Origin: an uncultured Granulosicoccus sp.
Lineage (GTDB): Bacteria; Pseudomonadota; Gammaproteobacteria; Granulosicoccales; Granulosicoccaceae
Assembly (NCBI GenBank): GCA_937991945.1
Contig: CALKLO010000011.1
Location: 24,344 to 88,343 of the forward strand
Direction: 5' to 3'
Length of the DNA: 64,000 nucleotides
The notes beneath the pieces were generated by a model. The model did not search any database. It saw only the letters and a program-made list of their open reading frames with translations, and had not been told where the DNA came from. Shown in pieces: positions 17,297 through 27,117 of the stretch. Made by a program: the position numbers and the translations under genes. The first letter of the stretch is position 1. Each line of letters begins with the position of its first letter.

Positions 17297-18856
17297 CGTT
17301 ATTTCATTCAGCGTATGGGTCGCGAAATCGCGGCCCACATCGCGATATAAGTAGAACGCAATACATCCCATCGCTTCAAGTTCAGCGGCTTCATCGGGAA
17401 ACCTTGCAGACACTGCCAGAGTGTTTTTGAAGTTAAGCTCACGCGCCAATCTAGCTACGTGCATATTCTCAGAGTGGTTACTCAAACACACCATAATGAG
17501 TTCGCAATTAACCAGGTTCGTATGGTCCCAAAAGTCTCTATCTGATGCATCGCCGTGGATGCATTGCCAACCGTTTTCGGTTCGCTCTAGGGCGACTTTA
17601 TACTTTTCTTCAATACCGACAATACGATTATGACCTGCATCGCGCAGTTCATCATAAGCACCTCGACCGACTCGCCCCATTCCCATAATGGCTATGGAGG
17701 CGTCGCCTAGCGAACCGATAACCTCTTCAGGTAAACGCGTGTCACGCTCATGCACACGCAATCTATCACTGCACTTTATGTACAACTCGTGCGCACGGCG
17801 GTTGATCGGTGTCGCCAAAACGTAGGAGATAGCCATGGCCAGCGCAACTGTGGTCAGCCATTGATCGCCAAGAATACCGGCCTCTTGTGCGATAACCGTG
17901 ACAATTAGACCGAACTCACTGTAGGAAAATAAACTCAAACCAGACAGCCAACCGGTTCTGGCACGAAGCCCAAACGCGGTTAATAAACCAAAGTAGATGA
18001 TGGGTCGCAAAACAATTAATGCTCCCAATACAATAGCGACATACAACAGTTCTAAACTCGGTATGCCGTAGTATCCGATTTGTAAAAAGAAGCCTATGAG
18101 CAGCAGATTCTTAAGTCCTGACAATCGATCATAAATCTCTTTTGCCCGAGCTTTGTCAGCACGTTCTAACAGCATGCCCATGATTAAGGCGCCTAATCCA
18201 GCCTTTAGATCAACAAACTCAAAGAGCTCTCCTGCACCAAACGCAAACACAATGCCCGACAATAAGAGCAATTCACCATGACCGATAATGGGCAATAGTT
18301 TACGTATTAACGGAATGCACAAAGGCAGACCTAATAAAAGAAGTGCCCAAGGCGTTGGCAGGTAGTCTGCGGTAACGACAAGATAGATCACAGCAAATAC
18401 ATCTTGAACAACCAAAATACCGATGGCTATAGAGGCATAAAAAGAGGTTGTTTCGCCCCGCTCCTCAAATAATTTAACGGCCAGTACCGTGCTCGAAAAT
18501 GACAAGGCAAAAGCCAGAGTCCAAGGAGCCGCAGCATGTTCAAACGACAAGGGCTCGTACATCATGCCCACAATGTATATAACAGCCGTGGTAAGCGGTA
18601 TTGCGATGACCATATGCAATATCGCTGAGCCCCAGACATAACGCGGCTTTAAATCACGAGGATTAAGTTTGAGCCCAATAGTAAATAGCAGTAAAAGAAT
18701 ACCTGCATCTGCCAACGGTGCTAATGCTTCCGACGAACCAACGCCTAAGGCATTAGCGCAGAATCCTGCTAATAAGTATCCGAGTAACGGAGGGTACCCG
18801 AAACGGTTAAATAGTAAACCCGCAGCAAATGCTGCGGCAACGACGATGGGCTCCAT
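17279..18856 (-). CDS. Kef-type cation/proton antiporter with TrkA-N domain
   Basis: The first 370 or so residues of this 525-residue protein are a CPA2-type exchanger domain with about a dozen hydrophobic segments, beginning VVAAAFAAGLLFNRFGYPPL and including GILLLLFTIGLKLNPRDL. Residues from about 385 form a Rossmann-type TrkA-N (RCK) domain with GMGRVGRGAYDEL and a following acidic residue, typical of NAD-sensing regulation. It resembles the YbaL/KefB group, which exchange K+ or Na+ for protons. It lies 18 bases after the M20 gene and is probably the last gene of the leftward pyr unit. Confidence 0.9.
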   Translation of the reverse strand: MEPIVVAAAFAAGLLFNRFGYPPLLGYLLAGFCANALGVGSSEALAPLADAGILLLLFTIGLKLNPRDLKPRYVWGSAILHMVIAIPLTTAVIYIVGMMYEPLSFEHAAAPWTLAFALSFSSTVLAVKLFEERGETTSFYASIAIGILVVQDVFAVIYLVVTADYLPTPWALLLLGLPLCIPLIRKLLPIIGHGELLLLSGIVFAFGAGELFEFVDLKAGLGALIMGMLLERADKARAKEIYDRLSGLKNLLLIGFFLQIGYYGIPSLELLYVAIVLGALIVLRPIIYFGLLTAFGLRARTGWLSGLSLFSYSEFGLIVTVIAQEAGILGDQWLTTVALAMAISYVLATPINRRAHELYIKCSDRLRVHERDTRLPEEVIGSLGDASIAIMGMGRVGRGAYDELRDAGHNRIVGIEEKYKVALERTENGWQCIHGDASDRDFWDHTNLVNCELIMVCLSNHSENMHVARLARELNFKNTLAVSARFPDEAAELEAMGCIAFYLYRDVGRDFATHTLNEITTTLNK

Positions 18857-18874
18857 AGCGGACGCTCAGCAGTG

Positions 18875-20050
18875 TTAGCGATTTAATGGCATTGAGGCGT
18901 CGACAAGATTCACCCAATATTGGCAACCATAACGAATCGCGTCGTCATTGAAGTCATATTCAGGATGATGCAAATTGGCTGAATCACCATTGCCAATAAA
19001 AATGAAAGCACCTGGTCGCTCGTTCAACATGTACGAAAAATCCTCGGCACCCATCATAGGGTCTCGATTGTCATCCACTTTCTCGTGCCCCACTACCTGC
19101 CTGGCAACGGTTACTGCAAACTCAGTTTGTGCTTCATGATTAACCGTCGGCGGGTAGCCGTCCCGGTAATCTACATCAGCCGTAGCATTGAATACAGTGG
19201 CTGTTTGCTGAGCAATTTCTATAACTCGTTTCTTCGCTTCGAGCCGAACGTTTTCATCGAATGCGCGTAACGTTCCCCGCATGCGCACCGACTGAGGAAT
19301 AACGTTATAGGCTTCGCCTTCAACTTCCATCGTGGTCACCGAGATGACCAACGGGTCTATCGGCCGAACACCACGTGAGGTAATACTTTGCAACGCCAGC
19401 ACTGTGTGCGACGCTATAACAACTGGGTCAATACACACGTGTGGCATAGCGGCATGCCCACCTTGGCCTTTGATGATGATGTCAAACTCATCGGCTGCAG
19501 CCATAAGAGGCCCAGGCCGTATAGCAAATTCACCCAACGGCAAATTCGGCATATTGTGCATGCCATACACTTCATCAATGTCAAAGCGTTCCATCATGCC
19601 GTCTTGCACCATGGCCAGACCGCCAGCACCGCCTTCTTCTGCGGGTTGAAATATAACGACAACCGAGCCATCGAAGTCTCGCGAATCAGCCAAAGCACGT
19701 GCAGCACCCAGTAGCATCGCTGTGTGGCCATCATGCCCGCAGGCATGCATTTTTCCAGGTGTTTGCGACGCCCACTGTGCATCGGTTGCTTCAATAATTG
19801 GCAGCGCGTCCATATCGGCGCGCAGCCCTATGGTTTTTCCGGAAAGTTGTGCGCGCCCTTTGATCACGCCCACAACACCGGTCTTACCAATTCCCTCAAC
19901 GACTTCGTCTACGCCAAACTCGCGCAACTTATCTGCAACGAACTTCGCCGTGCGATGTACGTCATAACCAAGCTCCGGATTCTTGTGAATATCACGTCGC
20001 CAAGCGGTGATCTCTGGCAACATATTATCGAGCCGATCTGGAGTGGTCAT
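18875..20050 (-). CDS. M20-family amidohydrolase (hippurate hydrolase/IAA-amino-acid hydrolase type)
   Basis: This is an M20D metallopeptidase-like enzyme of 391 residues. Metal and catalytic residues are readable: the RADMDALP strand (around 77-84), HACGHDGH with C104 and H106, the PAEEG glutamates at about 137-140 and the GMH histidine near 165. Members hydrolyse N-acyl amino acids such as hippurate. It lacks a signal peptide and is cytoplasmic. The start is ATG 20050, four bases after the pyrE stop, so it is translated from the pyr transcript. Why it is coupled to pyrimidine genes is unclear; release of an N-acylated or N-carbamoylated amino acid is only a guess. Confidence 0.9.
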   Translation of the reverse strand: MTTPDRLDNMLPEITAWRRDIHKNPELGYDVHRTAKFVADKLREFGVDEVVEGIGKTGVVGVIKGRAQLSGKTIGLRADMDALPIIEATDAQWASQTPGKMHACGHDGHTAMLLGAARALADSRDFDGSVVVIFQPAEEGGAGGLAMVQDGMMERFDIDEVYGMHNMPNLPLGEFAIRPGPLMAAADEFDIIIKGQGGHAAMPHVCIDPVVIASHTVLALQSITSRGVRPIDPLVISVTTMEVEGEAYNVIPQSVRMRGTLRAFDENVRLEAKKRVIEIAQQTATVFNATADVDYRDGYPPTVNHEAQTEFAVTVARQVVGHEKVDDNRDPMMGAEDFSYMLNERPGAFIFIGNGDSANLHHPEYDFNDDAIRYGCQYWVNLVDASMPLNR

Positions 20051-20054
20051 GGTG

Positions 20055-20750
20055 TTATGCCTTTGGTTTGTAGTCGCCGCCGTGCTCAGCAGACCAAGTC
20101 AATGGATCGCGTAAAAAGGCTTCTACTTGCACGTGAGCTTCTTCAGGAAAGTGTCCTGCGGCTCTTGAAGCTGCTAAGACATCCCACCACGTAGCCAAAT
20201 AATGCAAGTTCAATCCAGCCTTATCAAGATTTTCTGGGGTCTGCTTAAAAATATCGTAGTAGAAAACAACCAACGTGTGTTCAACAATACCACCCGCCTC
20301 ACGGATAGCTTCGGCAAAACTCAGTTTAGATCCACCGTCGGTGGTTAGATCTTCAACCAGCAATACACGCTGCCCTTCACTGATATCGCCTTCGATACGC
20401 GCATCACGACCAAAACCCTTAGGCTTCTTACGTACGTACTGCATCGGCAGTTGCATGCGATCACTGATCCAAGCTGCAAATGGTATGCCCGCGGTTTCAC
20501 CACCCGCAATGGCGTCAAATGCCTCATAGCCGGTATTGCGTACCAATGTAGAGACTGCGAAATCCATTAATGTAGAGCGGATGCGCGGATAAGAAATCAG
20601 CTTACGACAGTCGATGTATACAGGACTTGCCAGACCTGATGTGAAAATGTATGGATCCTCAGGGCGGAAATGTACGGCCTTGATCTCCAGCAGCATTCTG
20701 GCGGTAATAGCCGCCATTTCTTCGCTAGAAGCGTAGGAAGTGTTAAACAT
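20055..20750 (-). CDS. pyrE: Orotate phosphoribosyltransferase
   Basis: PyrE joins orotate to PRPP to give OMP. The 231-residue protein has the PRPP-binding loop [13 protein letters not shown] and the flexible catalytic loop with RKKPKGFGR. The wording around it ([43 protein letters not shown]) matches the PyrE form common in alphaproteobacteria better than the 213-residue enteric form, as I recall the two. It sits 2 bases after pyrC, so the pair is co-transcribed. Confidence 0.95.
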   Translation of the reverse strand: MFNTSYASSEEMAAITARMLLEIKAVHFRPEDPYIFTSGLASPVYIDCRKLISYPRIRSTLMDFAVSTLVRNTGYEAFDAIAGGETAGIPFAAWISDRMQLPMQYVRKKPKGFGRDARIEGDISEGQRVLLVEDLTTDGGSKLSFAEAIREAGGIVEHTLVVFYYDIFKQTPENLDKAGLNLHYLATWWDVLAASRAAGHFPEEAHVQVEAFLRDPLTWSAEHGGDYKPKA

Positions 20751-20752
20751 TT

Positions 20753-21796
20753 TTATAATACCTGCCAGTAAATGTCGCGAGCCGGATCGAACGGCACTAC
20801 CCAGTCATCTGCCACTGGAATACGTTCGGGGATTGGAGTTTTAGTTGTTGTCTTTTTCAGCGTCATGGTCGCGCTGTTTGGCTCAAGTCCATACCACTTA
20901 GGGCCATTTAATGAAGCAAAAGCTTCTAGTTTGTCCAAGGCGTTCGCCTCTTCGAAGACGCTCGCTAAGCACACCATTGTATTGGCAGCATTAAATACGC
21001 CAGCACACCCACAGTCACTCTCCTTAGTGGTGCGCGTATGAGGTGCACTGTCTGTACCTAGAAAATACCGAGCATCACCACTACACGCGGCAAGAACCAA
21101 TGCCTGTCGGTGCTCTTCTCGCTTGGCGATAGGCAGACAATAATAATGAGGTCGTATGCCACCCACGAGTAGGTGATTGCGATTAATCATTAAGTGATGA
21201 GTGGTAAGCGTTGCGGCCAAATTCTTTTCAGCACTAGCGACATAATCTACACCGTCTTTCGTGGTCACATGTTCCATGACAATACGCAACTCAGGCAATG
21301 CAGTTCGCAGCGGCTCGAGTACCGTCTCAATGAAACGTGCCTCTCGATCAAATATATCAATATCGCTATCGGTGACTTCACCGTGCACACACAGCACAAC
21401 GCCATGCTCAGCCATAGCCGTTAAAACCGGCATAACTTTATCGATGTTTGTCACACCGGAAGATGAATTGGTCGTCGCACCAGCCGGATACAGCTTTACC
21501 GCAACAATAATGCCTTCTTTTGCGGCCTTTACAACATCGTCGGCTTGTGTGGTTTCTGTTAAATACAACGTCATCAAAGGTTTAAATGCTGTGTTAGAGC
21601 CAGTATCGATGAGTGCCTTCTCGATGCGCGCTTTGTAGTCGCGTGCATCGTCGCCGGTAACAACCGGCGGCACTAAATTAGGCATGATCAAGGCACGGCC
21701 AAAGTGTGCTGCAGTACTACCGACCACCGCTGATAGCATATCGCCATCGCGCAGGTGAAGGTGCCAGTCATCAGGCTGGGTTAGCGTGATTTGCAT
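20753..21796 (-). CDS. pyrC: Dihydroorotase, class II (E. coli PyrC type)
   Basis: This zinc amidohydrolase closes N-carbamoyl-aspartate to dihydroorotate. At 347 residues it has the length of E. coli PyrC. The N-terminal [11 protein letters not shown] holds the two metal histidines, [12 protein letters not shown] contains the carbamylated lysine, and GTDSAPH near residue 250 carries the catalytic aspartate. ATG 21796 lies 30 bases after the mntR stop, so a mntR-pyrC-pyrE read-through transcript is possible. Confidence 0.96.
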   Translation of the reverse strand: MQITLTQPDDWHLHLRDGDMLSAVVGSTAAHFGRALIMPNLVPPVVTGDDARDYKARIEKALIDTGSNTAFKPLMTLYLTETTQADDVVKAAKEGIIVAVKLYPAGATTNSSSGVTNIDKVMPVLTAMAEHGVVLCVHGEVTDSDIDIFDREARFIETVLEPLRTALPELRIVMEHVTTKDGVDYVASAEKNLAATLTTHHLMINRNHLLVGGIRPHYYCLPIAKREEHRQALVLAACSGDARYFLGTDSAPHTRTTKESDCGCAGVFNAANTMVCLASVFEEANALDKLEAFASLNGPKWYGLEPNSATMTLKKTTTKTPIPERIPVADDWVVPFDPARDIYWQVL

Positions 21797-21826
21797 GAAT
21801 TGTCTTCGTATGTCAGTTGTGAAAAA

Positions 21827-22279
21827 TTAGCGCGCGTTAATTATGCGCCTAAAAGCATCCAGAGTTTCCTCGGATACATGGTGTTCTAGTCCTTCGGAAT
21901 CTATTTTTGCCGTCGTGTCGCTCACACCAATTTTAAGTAAAAATTGATAAACCACATCGTGACGCTCTCGACTCGCGTCTGCCAATTTTTTGCCTTTCTC
22001 CGTCAGAAAGATGGACCTATAAGGCTCGCTGGTGACGTAACCCTCACGTTGCAAACGTGCGACCGTTTTCCCCGCACTGGGCTGAGAAATACCTAAGCGT
22101 TCTGCCACCTCTACCAGCCTCGCCTCACCCTGCGAGGTAATCAGATCATCAATAAGCTCAACATAGTCCTCAGTCGTCTCCATTTGATGGGCCTGGCGGA
22201 CTACAGCAAACGCTTCTGCCTGAGCATCCGGCTCTTGAAGAGGCCTTTCGGCGGTGCGTTTTGCAGGATCAACACTCAT
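21827..22279 (-). CDS. mntR: Manganese-responsive regulator MntR (DtxR family)
   Basis: The 150-residue protein has the DtxR-type winged helix (about 35-100, with RLGISQPSAGKTVARLQREG as recognition region) and a dimerisation helix carrying metal ligands (DSEGLEHHVSEETLDAF). This tail is nearly the same wording as in E. coli MntR. With Mn(II) bound, such proteins repress manganese uptake genes. It diverges from mntABCD across an 88-base gap holding an inverted repeat, which fits direct repression of the importer and probably autoregulation. Confidence 0.93.
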   Translation of the reverse strand: MSVDPAKRTAERPLQEPDAQAEAFAVVRQAHQMETTEDYVELIDDLITSQGEARLVEVAERLGISQPSAGKTVARLQREGYVTSEPYRSIFLTEKGKKLADASRERHDVVYQFLLKIGVSDTTAKIDSEGLEHHVSEETLDAFRRIINAR

Positions 22280-22312
22280 GTGCGGGCTTTTCTCTCACGG
22301 ATGTCTGGAAAC

Positions 22313-22343
22313 AAAAAACAATTATGCCATGATCTTGTTTTTT
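22313..22343. promoter_or_regulatory. Candidate MntR operator between mntR and mntA
   Basis: AAAAAACAA (22313-22321) and TTGTTTTTT (22335-22343) form a perfect 9-bp inverted repeat around a 13-base spacer. The spacer also contains ATTATG-C-CATGAT, itself an imperfect palindrome. It is the only dyad in the mntR/mntA gap that I noticed and lies in the right place. Its low sequence complexity raises the odds of chance, and the sequence differs from the enteric MntR box. Confidence 0.45.
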
Positions 22344-22397
22344 TATTACAGCTGTATAAACTAAGCCATGGCTAAATTTAAGACATGGGTGAAAACT

Positions 22398-23321
22398 ATG
22401 AACGTCAGAGGCGCGGCTACAGCACTAATGACGGGCATCACGATGGCTATCGCCTTGACAGTACCAAACCTGGTTGGTGCCTCAGAAAAATTAGTAGTCG
22501 CCACCACATTTACTATTTTGGCTGATATGACCCGCAATGTTGGAGGCAATACCGTCACTGTTGTATCGGTCACGAAGCCCGGCGCTGAAATACACAACTA
22601 CAAACCCACGCCCAAAGACATTGGACGCACTCGTAGCGCAGATCTTGTATTGTGGAATGGCTTGAACTTGGAGCTCTGGTTCGAAAAATTCCTCAGTCGG
22701 CTAAACGGCGTCCCGCATGTCATCCTGAGTGATGGCGTTAGCCCAATGAGTATTAACAACGGCCCATACGATGGTAAACCCAACCCTCATGTTTGGATGA
22801 GCCCAACAGATGCACTCACTTACGTCGATAATATTGAAAAAGCCCTGAGCTTGGCTGACCCCGACAACGCCAATTTATACGCAAGCAACGCAGCTGCCTA
22901 TAAAGACGACATCGTTGCGATTGTAGAGCCACTGCGAAAACGTTTGGCTGACATTCCAAAAGACAAAAGGTGGTTAGTGTCTAGTGAAGGCGCATTTAGC
23001 TACCTAGCCCGCGACTTTGATCTTAACGAGTTATATTTATGGCCTATTAATGCCGACTCGCAAGGCACACCTAAACAAGTCAAGAACGTCATAGACACCA
23101 TGCGATCTGAAAACATCCCCGTAATTTTCAGCGAGAGCACGGTGTCACCCAAGCCTGCGCAACAAGTTGCAAGAGAGACTGGCGCTCACTATGGCGGCGT
23201 TTTATACGTCGACTCTCTGAGCAAAGAAGACGGCCCGGTTCCTACCTACCTCGATCTATTGAAGGTGACAATAGAGACCCTAATTAAAGGTATAGAAACC
23301 GGCATGGAGTTGCAGCGTTGA
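22398..23321 (+). CDS. mntA: Manganese ABC transporter, periplasmic binding protein
   Basis: This is a cluster A-I (ZnuA/PsaA-type) metal-binding lipoprotein-like protein with a conventional signal peptide. The four metal ligands read as His (AEIHNYKP), His (NPHVWMSP), Glu (SESTVSP) and Asp (YVDSLS). Glu at the third position is typical of Mn/Fe rather than Zn transporters. It lacks the His-rich loop of ZnuA. I chose ATG 22398 because GGGTGA precedes it at good spacing and the signal peptide then has a normal length. ATG 22368 in the same frame is the alternative and adds 10 residues. Confidence 0.9.
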   Translation: MNVRGAATALMTGITMAIALTVPNLVGASEKLVVATTFTILADMTRNVGGNTVTVVSVTKPGAEIHNYKPTPKDIGRTRSADLVLWNGLNLELWFEKFLSRLNGVPHVILSDGVSPMSINNGPYDGKPNPHVWMSPTDALTYVDNIEKALSLADPDNANLYASNAAAYKDDIVAIVEPLRKRLADIPKDKRWLVSSEGAFSYLARDFDLNELYLWPINADSQGTPKQVKNVIDTMRSENIPVIFSESTVSPKPAQQVARETGAHYGGVLYVDSLSKEDGPVPTYLDLLKVTIETLIKGIETGMELQR

Positions 23322-24253
23322 GCACTTCAAAGCATCGCGTAGACAGCGAAGCGCTGTTTGCAGAACGCAAGCAACTGCGGGAAAAGCAAGCCCTAGAACC
23401 CTCTGGCAGTGGAATCAAGGCCGAAGGACTTAGTGTGGTTTATCGAAACGGCAACGTTGCCTTGTCCGATGCCACGTTTTCGATTCCCACCTCGACAATC
23501 TGTGCCTTAGTCGGCATCAACGGATCAGGCAAATCAACGCTATTTAAAGCGATCATGGGCTTAGTGCCTTTAGCCCGTGGCAGCGTCAACATTCTTGGTC
23601 AACCTGCTGGTCGCACCCTTGATCGAAACACCGTGGCTTATGTGCCACAAAACGAAGAAGTAGACTGGAATTTTCCAGTGCTCGTGGAAGACGTTGTCAT
23701 GATGGGACGTTACGGACACATGGGTTTTCTCAGGCGCCCTTCTGATATCGATAAGCGCAAAGTTGATGACGCGCTCGATAGAGTCAACATGCAAGAGTTT
23801 CGGCACAGGCAAATAGGTGAGCTGTCTGGTGGTCAGAAAAAACGTGTGTTTTTAGCCCGCGCCCTCGCCCAAGAAGGTCAGGTCATTTTGTTAGATGAGC
23901 CCTTCACAGGTGTTGATGTCACCACCGAAGATGCCATCATTGAACTGCTTAAAAATCTGCGCGATGAAGGTAGAGTCATGCTCGTCTCGACTCATAATCT
24001 TGGCAGTGTCCCGCAGTTTTGCGACCAAGTGGTTCTGGTTAATCGCCGCGTACTGGATGCTGGGCCAACAGAGAGCGTTTTTACACAGAAAAATTTAGAA
24101 CAAGCGTTTGGCGGCACACTTCGATTTCACGTTCTTGGAGGCAACGAGCTGCATGATGATGACGATCAACGCCAAGTGACTGTCATCTCTGACGATGAAC
24201 GTCCTTTCGTTTTGTATGGCGATGGTGAGTCAGAATCAAAAACCCATGATTGA
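23318..24253 (+). CDS. mntB: Manganese ABC transporter, ATPase
   Basis: This is the ABC ATPase of the manganese importer. Walker A is GINGSGKST, the signature LSGGQKKR and Walker B VILLDEP, with the switch histidine in STHN. The start is a TTG at 23318 overlapping the mntA stop. It has about 35 charged residues before the ABC fold and an acidic tail (LHDDDDQ and ISDDERP) of about 40 residues, as I recall seeing in other MntB/SitB proteins. Its stop overlaps the mntC start by 8 bases. Confidence 0.92.
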   Translation: MSTSKHRVDSEALFAERKQLREKQALEPSGSGIKAEGLSVVYRNGNVALSDATFSIPTSTICALVGINGSGKSTLFKAIMGLVPLARGSVNILGQPAGRTLDRNTVAYVPQNEEVDWNFPVLVEDVVMMGRYGHMGFLRRPSDIDKRKVDDALDRVNMQEFRHRQIGELSGGQKKRVFLARALAQEGQVILLDEPFTGVDVTTEDAIIELLKNLRDEGRVMLVSTHNLGSVPQFCDQVVLVNRRVLDAGPTESVFTQKNLEQAFGGTLRFHVLGGNELHDDDDQRQVTVISDDERPFVLYGDGESESKTHD

Positions 24254-25124
24254 TTACCTGCTAGAACCTTTTGCCTACAGCTACATGGTTAACGCCATAT
24301 GGTGCAGCGCTTTAGTGGGTATTATCTGCGCCTTTATGAGCAGCTACCTCATGTTAAAAGGCTGGTCACTGATTGGCGATGCACTGTCACACTCTGTTGT
24401 GCCAGGCGTTGCAGGTGCCTACATGCTAGGGCTGCCCTATTCTTTGGGCGCATTCATCTCAGGTGGACTAGCAGCGGCTGCCATGCTGTTTATCACTCAA
24501 CGCTCATCGTTGCGAACAGATGCTGTCATTGGCCTTATATTTACCGGCTTTTTTGGCCTTGGTTTGTTTATGGCCTCGCTCTCACCCACGTCAGTCAAAA
24601 TCGATACGATTGTGTTTGGCAACATACTGGCCATCACACCGTTCGATGCCATTCAGTTAGCCATCATTGGACTCGTAACCTTGGCGTGTCTTCTGGTTTT
24701 TTGGAAGGATTTTATGGTGGTGTTTTTCGATGAGACCCATGCTCACTCCATTGGCTTGAAAGTCAAAACGCTAAAAGTGCTATTTTTCACATTACTCAGC
24801 GCCTCCACCGTGGCAGCACTTCAAACTGTTGGCGCGTTTCTGGTTATCGCTATGGTCGTAACACCAGGCGCCACAGCGTATCTATTAACCGACAGGTTCA
24901 GCCGACTTATTGCCATTAGCGTGTCGGTGGGGTTTTTGACCAGTGCTATCGGTGCTTACATCAGCTATTTCTTAGATGGTGCGACAGGCGCCGTTATTGT
25001 TTTACTACAGACATTCGTGTTTCTGATTGCCTTTGTAGCGGGTCCTAAGCATGGCTTACTGGCCAATAAACGCCGAGCAGTCGAACGATTGAACGACCAA
25101 GACAAGTATGAGCCTAACTCATGA
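24246..25124 (+). CDS. mntC: Manganese ABC transporter, permease 1
   Basis: This is an ABC-3 family membrane protein, 292 residues from ATG 24246. The longer frame from 24195 lies wholly inside mntB and is not needed. Several hydrophobic helices are visible. The conserved [18 protein letters not shown] and [15 protein letters not shown] stretches are the ATPase-contact and pore regions of this family. It overlaps mntB and mntD, so all four genes are translationally coupled. Confidence 0.92.
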   Translation: MIDYLLEPFAYSYMVNAIWCSALVGIICAFMSSYLMLKGWSLIGDALSHSVVPGVAGAYMLGLPYSLGAFISGGLAAAAMLFITQRSSLRTDAVIGLIFTGFFGLGLFMASLSPTSVKIDTIVFGNILAITPFDAIQLAIIGLVTLACLLVFWKDFMVVFFDETHAHSIGLKVKTLKVLFFTLLSASTVAALQTVGAFLVIAMVVTPGATAYLLTDRFSRLIAISVSVGFLTSAIGAYISYFLDGATGAVIVLLQTFVFLIAFVAGPKHGLLANKRRAVERLNDQDKYEPNS

Positions 25125-25981
25125 GTTGGTTGTATACCTTTTTCGAACCTTACGCGTTCGACTTCATGCAGCAAGCGCTCATAATATCTTTACTGGTGGC
25201 TGTATCTGCATCCGTACTGAGTTGCTTTTTAGTGCTCAAAGGATGGTCGTTGATGGGCGACGCTATCTCTCATGCGGTACTTCCCGGCATTGTCATTGCC
25301 TACATTCTAAACATACCCGTTATTATCGGCGCTTTCGTGACCGGTATGATCTGCGCTATATCCACAGGGTATTTCACCAATAACAGTCGACTCAAGGAAG
25401 ACACCGTTATGGGTGTTGTGTTTAGCGGATTGTTCGCACTCGGTGTTTTTTTATTCACTAAAATTCATACCGACCTGCATCTTGATCACGTTTTATTCGG
25501 AGACTTACTTGGCGTACGTTGGAGCGACATACTGTTAACAGCCAGCCTTACCGTACCGGCTTTTTTAATCATTGTTGTTAAACGTCGCGATCTTCTAGTG
25601 TTTGCATTTGACCCCCAACACGCAAAAGTTATTGGTCTCAACACCACGGTGCTGCACTACGGCTTGCTGAGTATATTGTCCTTGGTCATTGTCGCATCCA
25701 TAAAAGCGGTGGGCATCATTTTAGTCATCTCGGTACTCATAGCCCCAGGCGCTATCAGCTATTTATTAACCAATCGTTTCGAACACATGATGTGGTGGTC
25801 CATCGGTATTTCTGTCGTCGCCACGTTCTTTGGAATCACCCTGAGTTACCACATTGACAGCGCTCCAGCCCCGACCATTGTTGTCCTGCTTAGCATTATT
25901 TTCATTTTTGTATTCTTATTTGCCCCCAACCGAGGGCTCCTAAGACGGCGTGTTTACAGGGATCCTGAAATATCCGAGTAA
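25121..25981 (+). CDS. mntD: Manganese ABC transporter, permease 2
   Basis: This is the second ABC-3 permease, 286 residues, paralogous to mntC (LKGWSLMGDAISHAVLPG). It starts in an ATGA overlap with the mntC stop. Two different permease genes are usual for SitABCD/MntABCD importers. Together with mntA and mntB it imports Mn(II), perhaps also Fe(II). Confidence 0.92.
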   Translation: MSWLYTFFEPYAFDFMQQALIISLLVAVSASVLSCFLVLKGWSLMGDAISHAVLPGIVIAYILNIPVIIGAFVTGMICAISTGYFTNNSRLKEDTVMGVVFSGLFALGVFLFTKIHTDLHLDHVLFGDLLGVRWSDILLTASLTVPAFLIIVVKRRDLLVFAFDPQHAKVIGLNTTVLHYGLLSILSLVIVASIKAVGIILVISVLIAPGAISYLLTNRFEHMMWWSIGISVVATFFGITLSYHIDSAPAPTIVVLLSIIFIFVFLFAPNRGLLRRRVYRDPEISE

Positions 25982-26015
25982 TTTAGTCGGGTATATCCTT
26001 AGAGTTTGCATGGTT

Positions 26016-26034
26016 GATAATGAGAATGATTCGT
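26016..26034. promoter_or_regulatory. Fur box upstream of the ferric-iron importer
   Basis: GATAATGAGAATGATTCGT matches the 19-bp Fur consensus (GATAATGATAATCATTATC) at 14 positions, including the first eight. It lies 49 bases before the iron-binding protein ATG, where Fur-Fe(II) would block transcription when iron is plentiful. Confidence 0.8.
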
Positions 26035-26082
26035 ATTAGTCTCTGCATTAAGAATTCACATACCCCTTCAGGACCCTCCACA

Positions 26083-27117
26083 ATGCAGAACCCGAAAAAC
26101 TTTGTTGTCAAAACAGCCCTTCTCTTAGCGCTTCCTCTTATGGGCTTAGCCACGCCGATGCTAGCTGCTGCCGATGAGGTCAACGTCTACTCCTACCGAC
26201 AGCAATTTCTTACCGATCCTATATTTGATGCTTTCACGGCTGAAACCGGTATTAAGGTCAACACGGTATTCGCTAAAAAAGGCCTTATTGAGCGACTTGA
26301 AAACGAAGGCATGAACAGCCCAGCCGATTTAGTGTTGGTTACCAATGTCGGAAACCTGGCCGCAGCCGTTGATGCAGGTGTAACGCAGAGCTTAAAAAAT
26401 GATGTTCTGGAAGCCAACATTCCGCTCAGCTTTCGTGACACTGATGGCCATTGGTTTGGACTAACCTCACGAGGTCGCATCATTGTGACCTCTAAAGATC
26501 GCGTAGCGGACGGCATTATCAGCAGCTATGCAGACCTTGCTAAGCCTGAGTTAGAAGGCCGTATATGCACACGCAGCGGCAAGCACTCCTACATGGTTGA
26601 ACTTATTGCATCCGTCGTAGCTCATGAAGGTGAAGCCGCGGCCTCTGATTGGCTAACCGCTGTTAAAGGTAACTTGGCGCGAAAACCCCAAGGCAATGAC
26701 AGAGCTCAAGTAAAAGCTATTTCTGAGGGTGAGTGCGATGTTGCTATAATCAACACCTACTACATGGGTGCGATGATGACAAACCCTGACCAACAAGCAT
26801 GGGCTGATTCCGTTAATGTCATTTTTCCTAATCAATCAGATCGCGGTACCCACATGAACATCAGCGGTGTTGTCCTAACCAAAGCCTCACCTAACCGTGA
26901 CAGTGCGATAAAATTGCTCGAGTACTTGGCCAGTGATAGCGCACAGTCTATGTACGCGACCAACAACCATGAATACCCAATCAAGGCAGACGTTGCGCCT
27001 TCTGATTTGGTAAGTAGCTGGGGTGAGTTCAAGAAAGACACGCTGTCTTTGAATGAGATTGCTGCTCACCGTGCACAGGCCAGTCGTCTCGTCGACACCG
27101 TAGATTATGACGGCTGA
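26083..27117 (+). CDS. Ferric-iron ABC transporter, periplasmic binding protein (FbpA/FutA type)
   Basis: It is 344 residues from ATG 26083, with a clear signal peptide ending near ATPMLAAADE. The upstream frame from 26014 runs through the Fur box and is untranslated. The mature start NVYSYRQQFLTDPIFDAF and the adjacent tyrosines in NTYYMGAMM are typical of transferrin-like ferric-binding proteins. It delivers Fe(III) to the permease encoded next. The stop overlaps the first possible start of the permease frame, and a hairpin about 100 bases later may reduce transcription of the permease. Confidence 0.93.
   Translation: MQNPKNFVVKTALLLALPLMGLATPMLAAADEVNVYSYRQQFLTDPIFDAFTAETGIKVNTVFAKKGLIERLENEGMNSPADLVLVTNVGNLAAAVDAGVTQSLKNDVLEANIPLSFRDTDGHWFGLTSRGRIIVTSKDRVADGIISSYADLAKPELEGRICTRSGKHSYMVELIASVVAHEGEAAASDWLTAVKGNLARKPQGNDRAQVKAISEGECDVAIINTYYMGAMMTNPDQQAWADSVNVIFPNQSDRGTHMNISGVVLTKASPNRDSAIKLLEYLASDSAQSMYATNNHEYPIKADVAPSDLVSSWGEFKKDTLSLNEIAAHRAQASRLVDTVDYDG

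Noticed and set aside
19388-20194. Long rightward frames opposite the M20 and pyrE genes
   Set aside because: Antisense shadows of conserved enzymes with no domain of their own.
23318-24253. N- and C-terminal extensions of MntB as a novel fusion
   Set aside because: Charged leaders and Asp-rich tails of this sort are, as I recall, usual in the MntB/SitB group.
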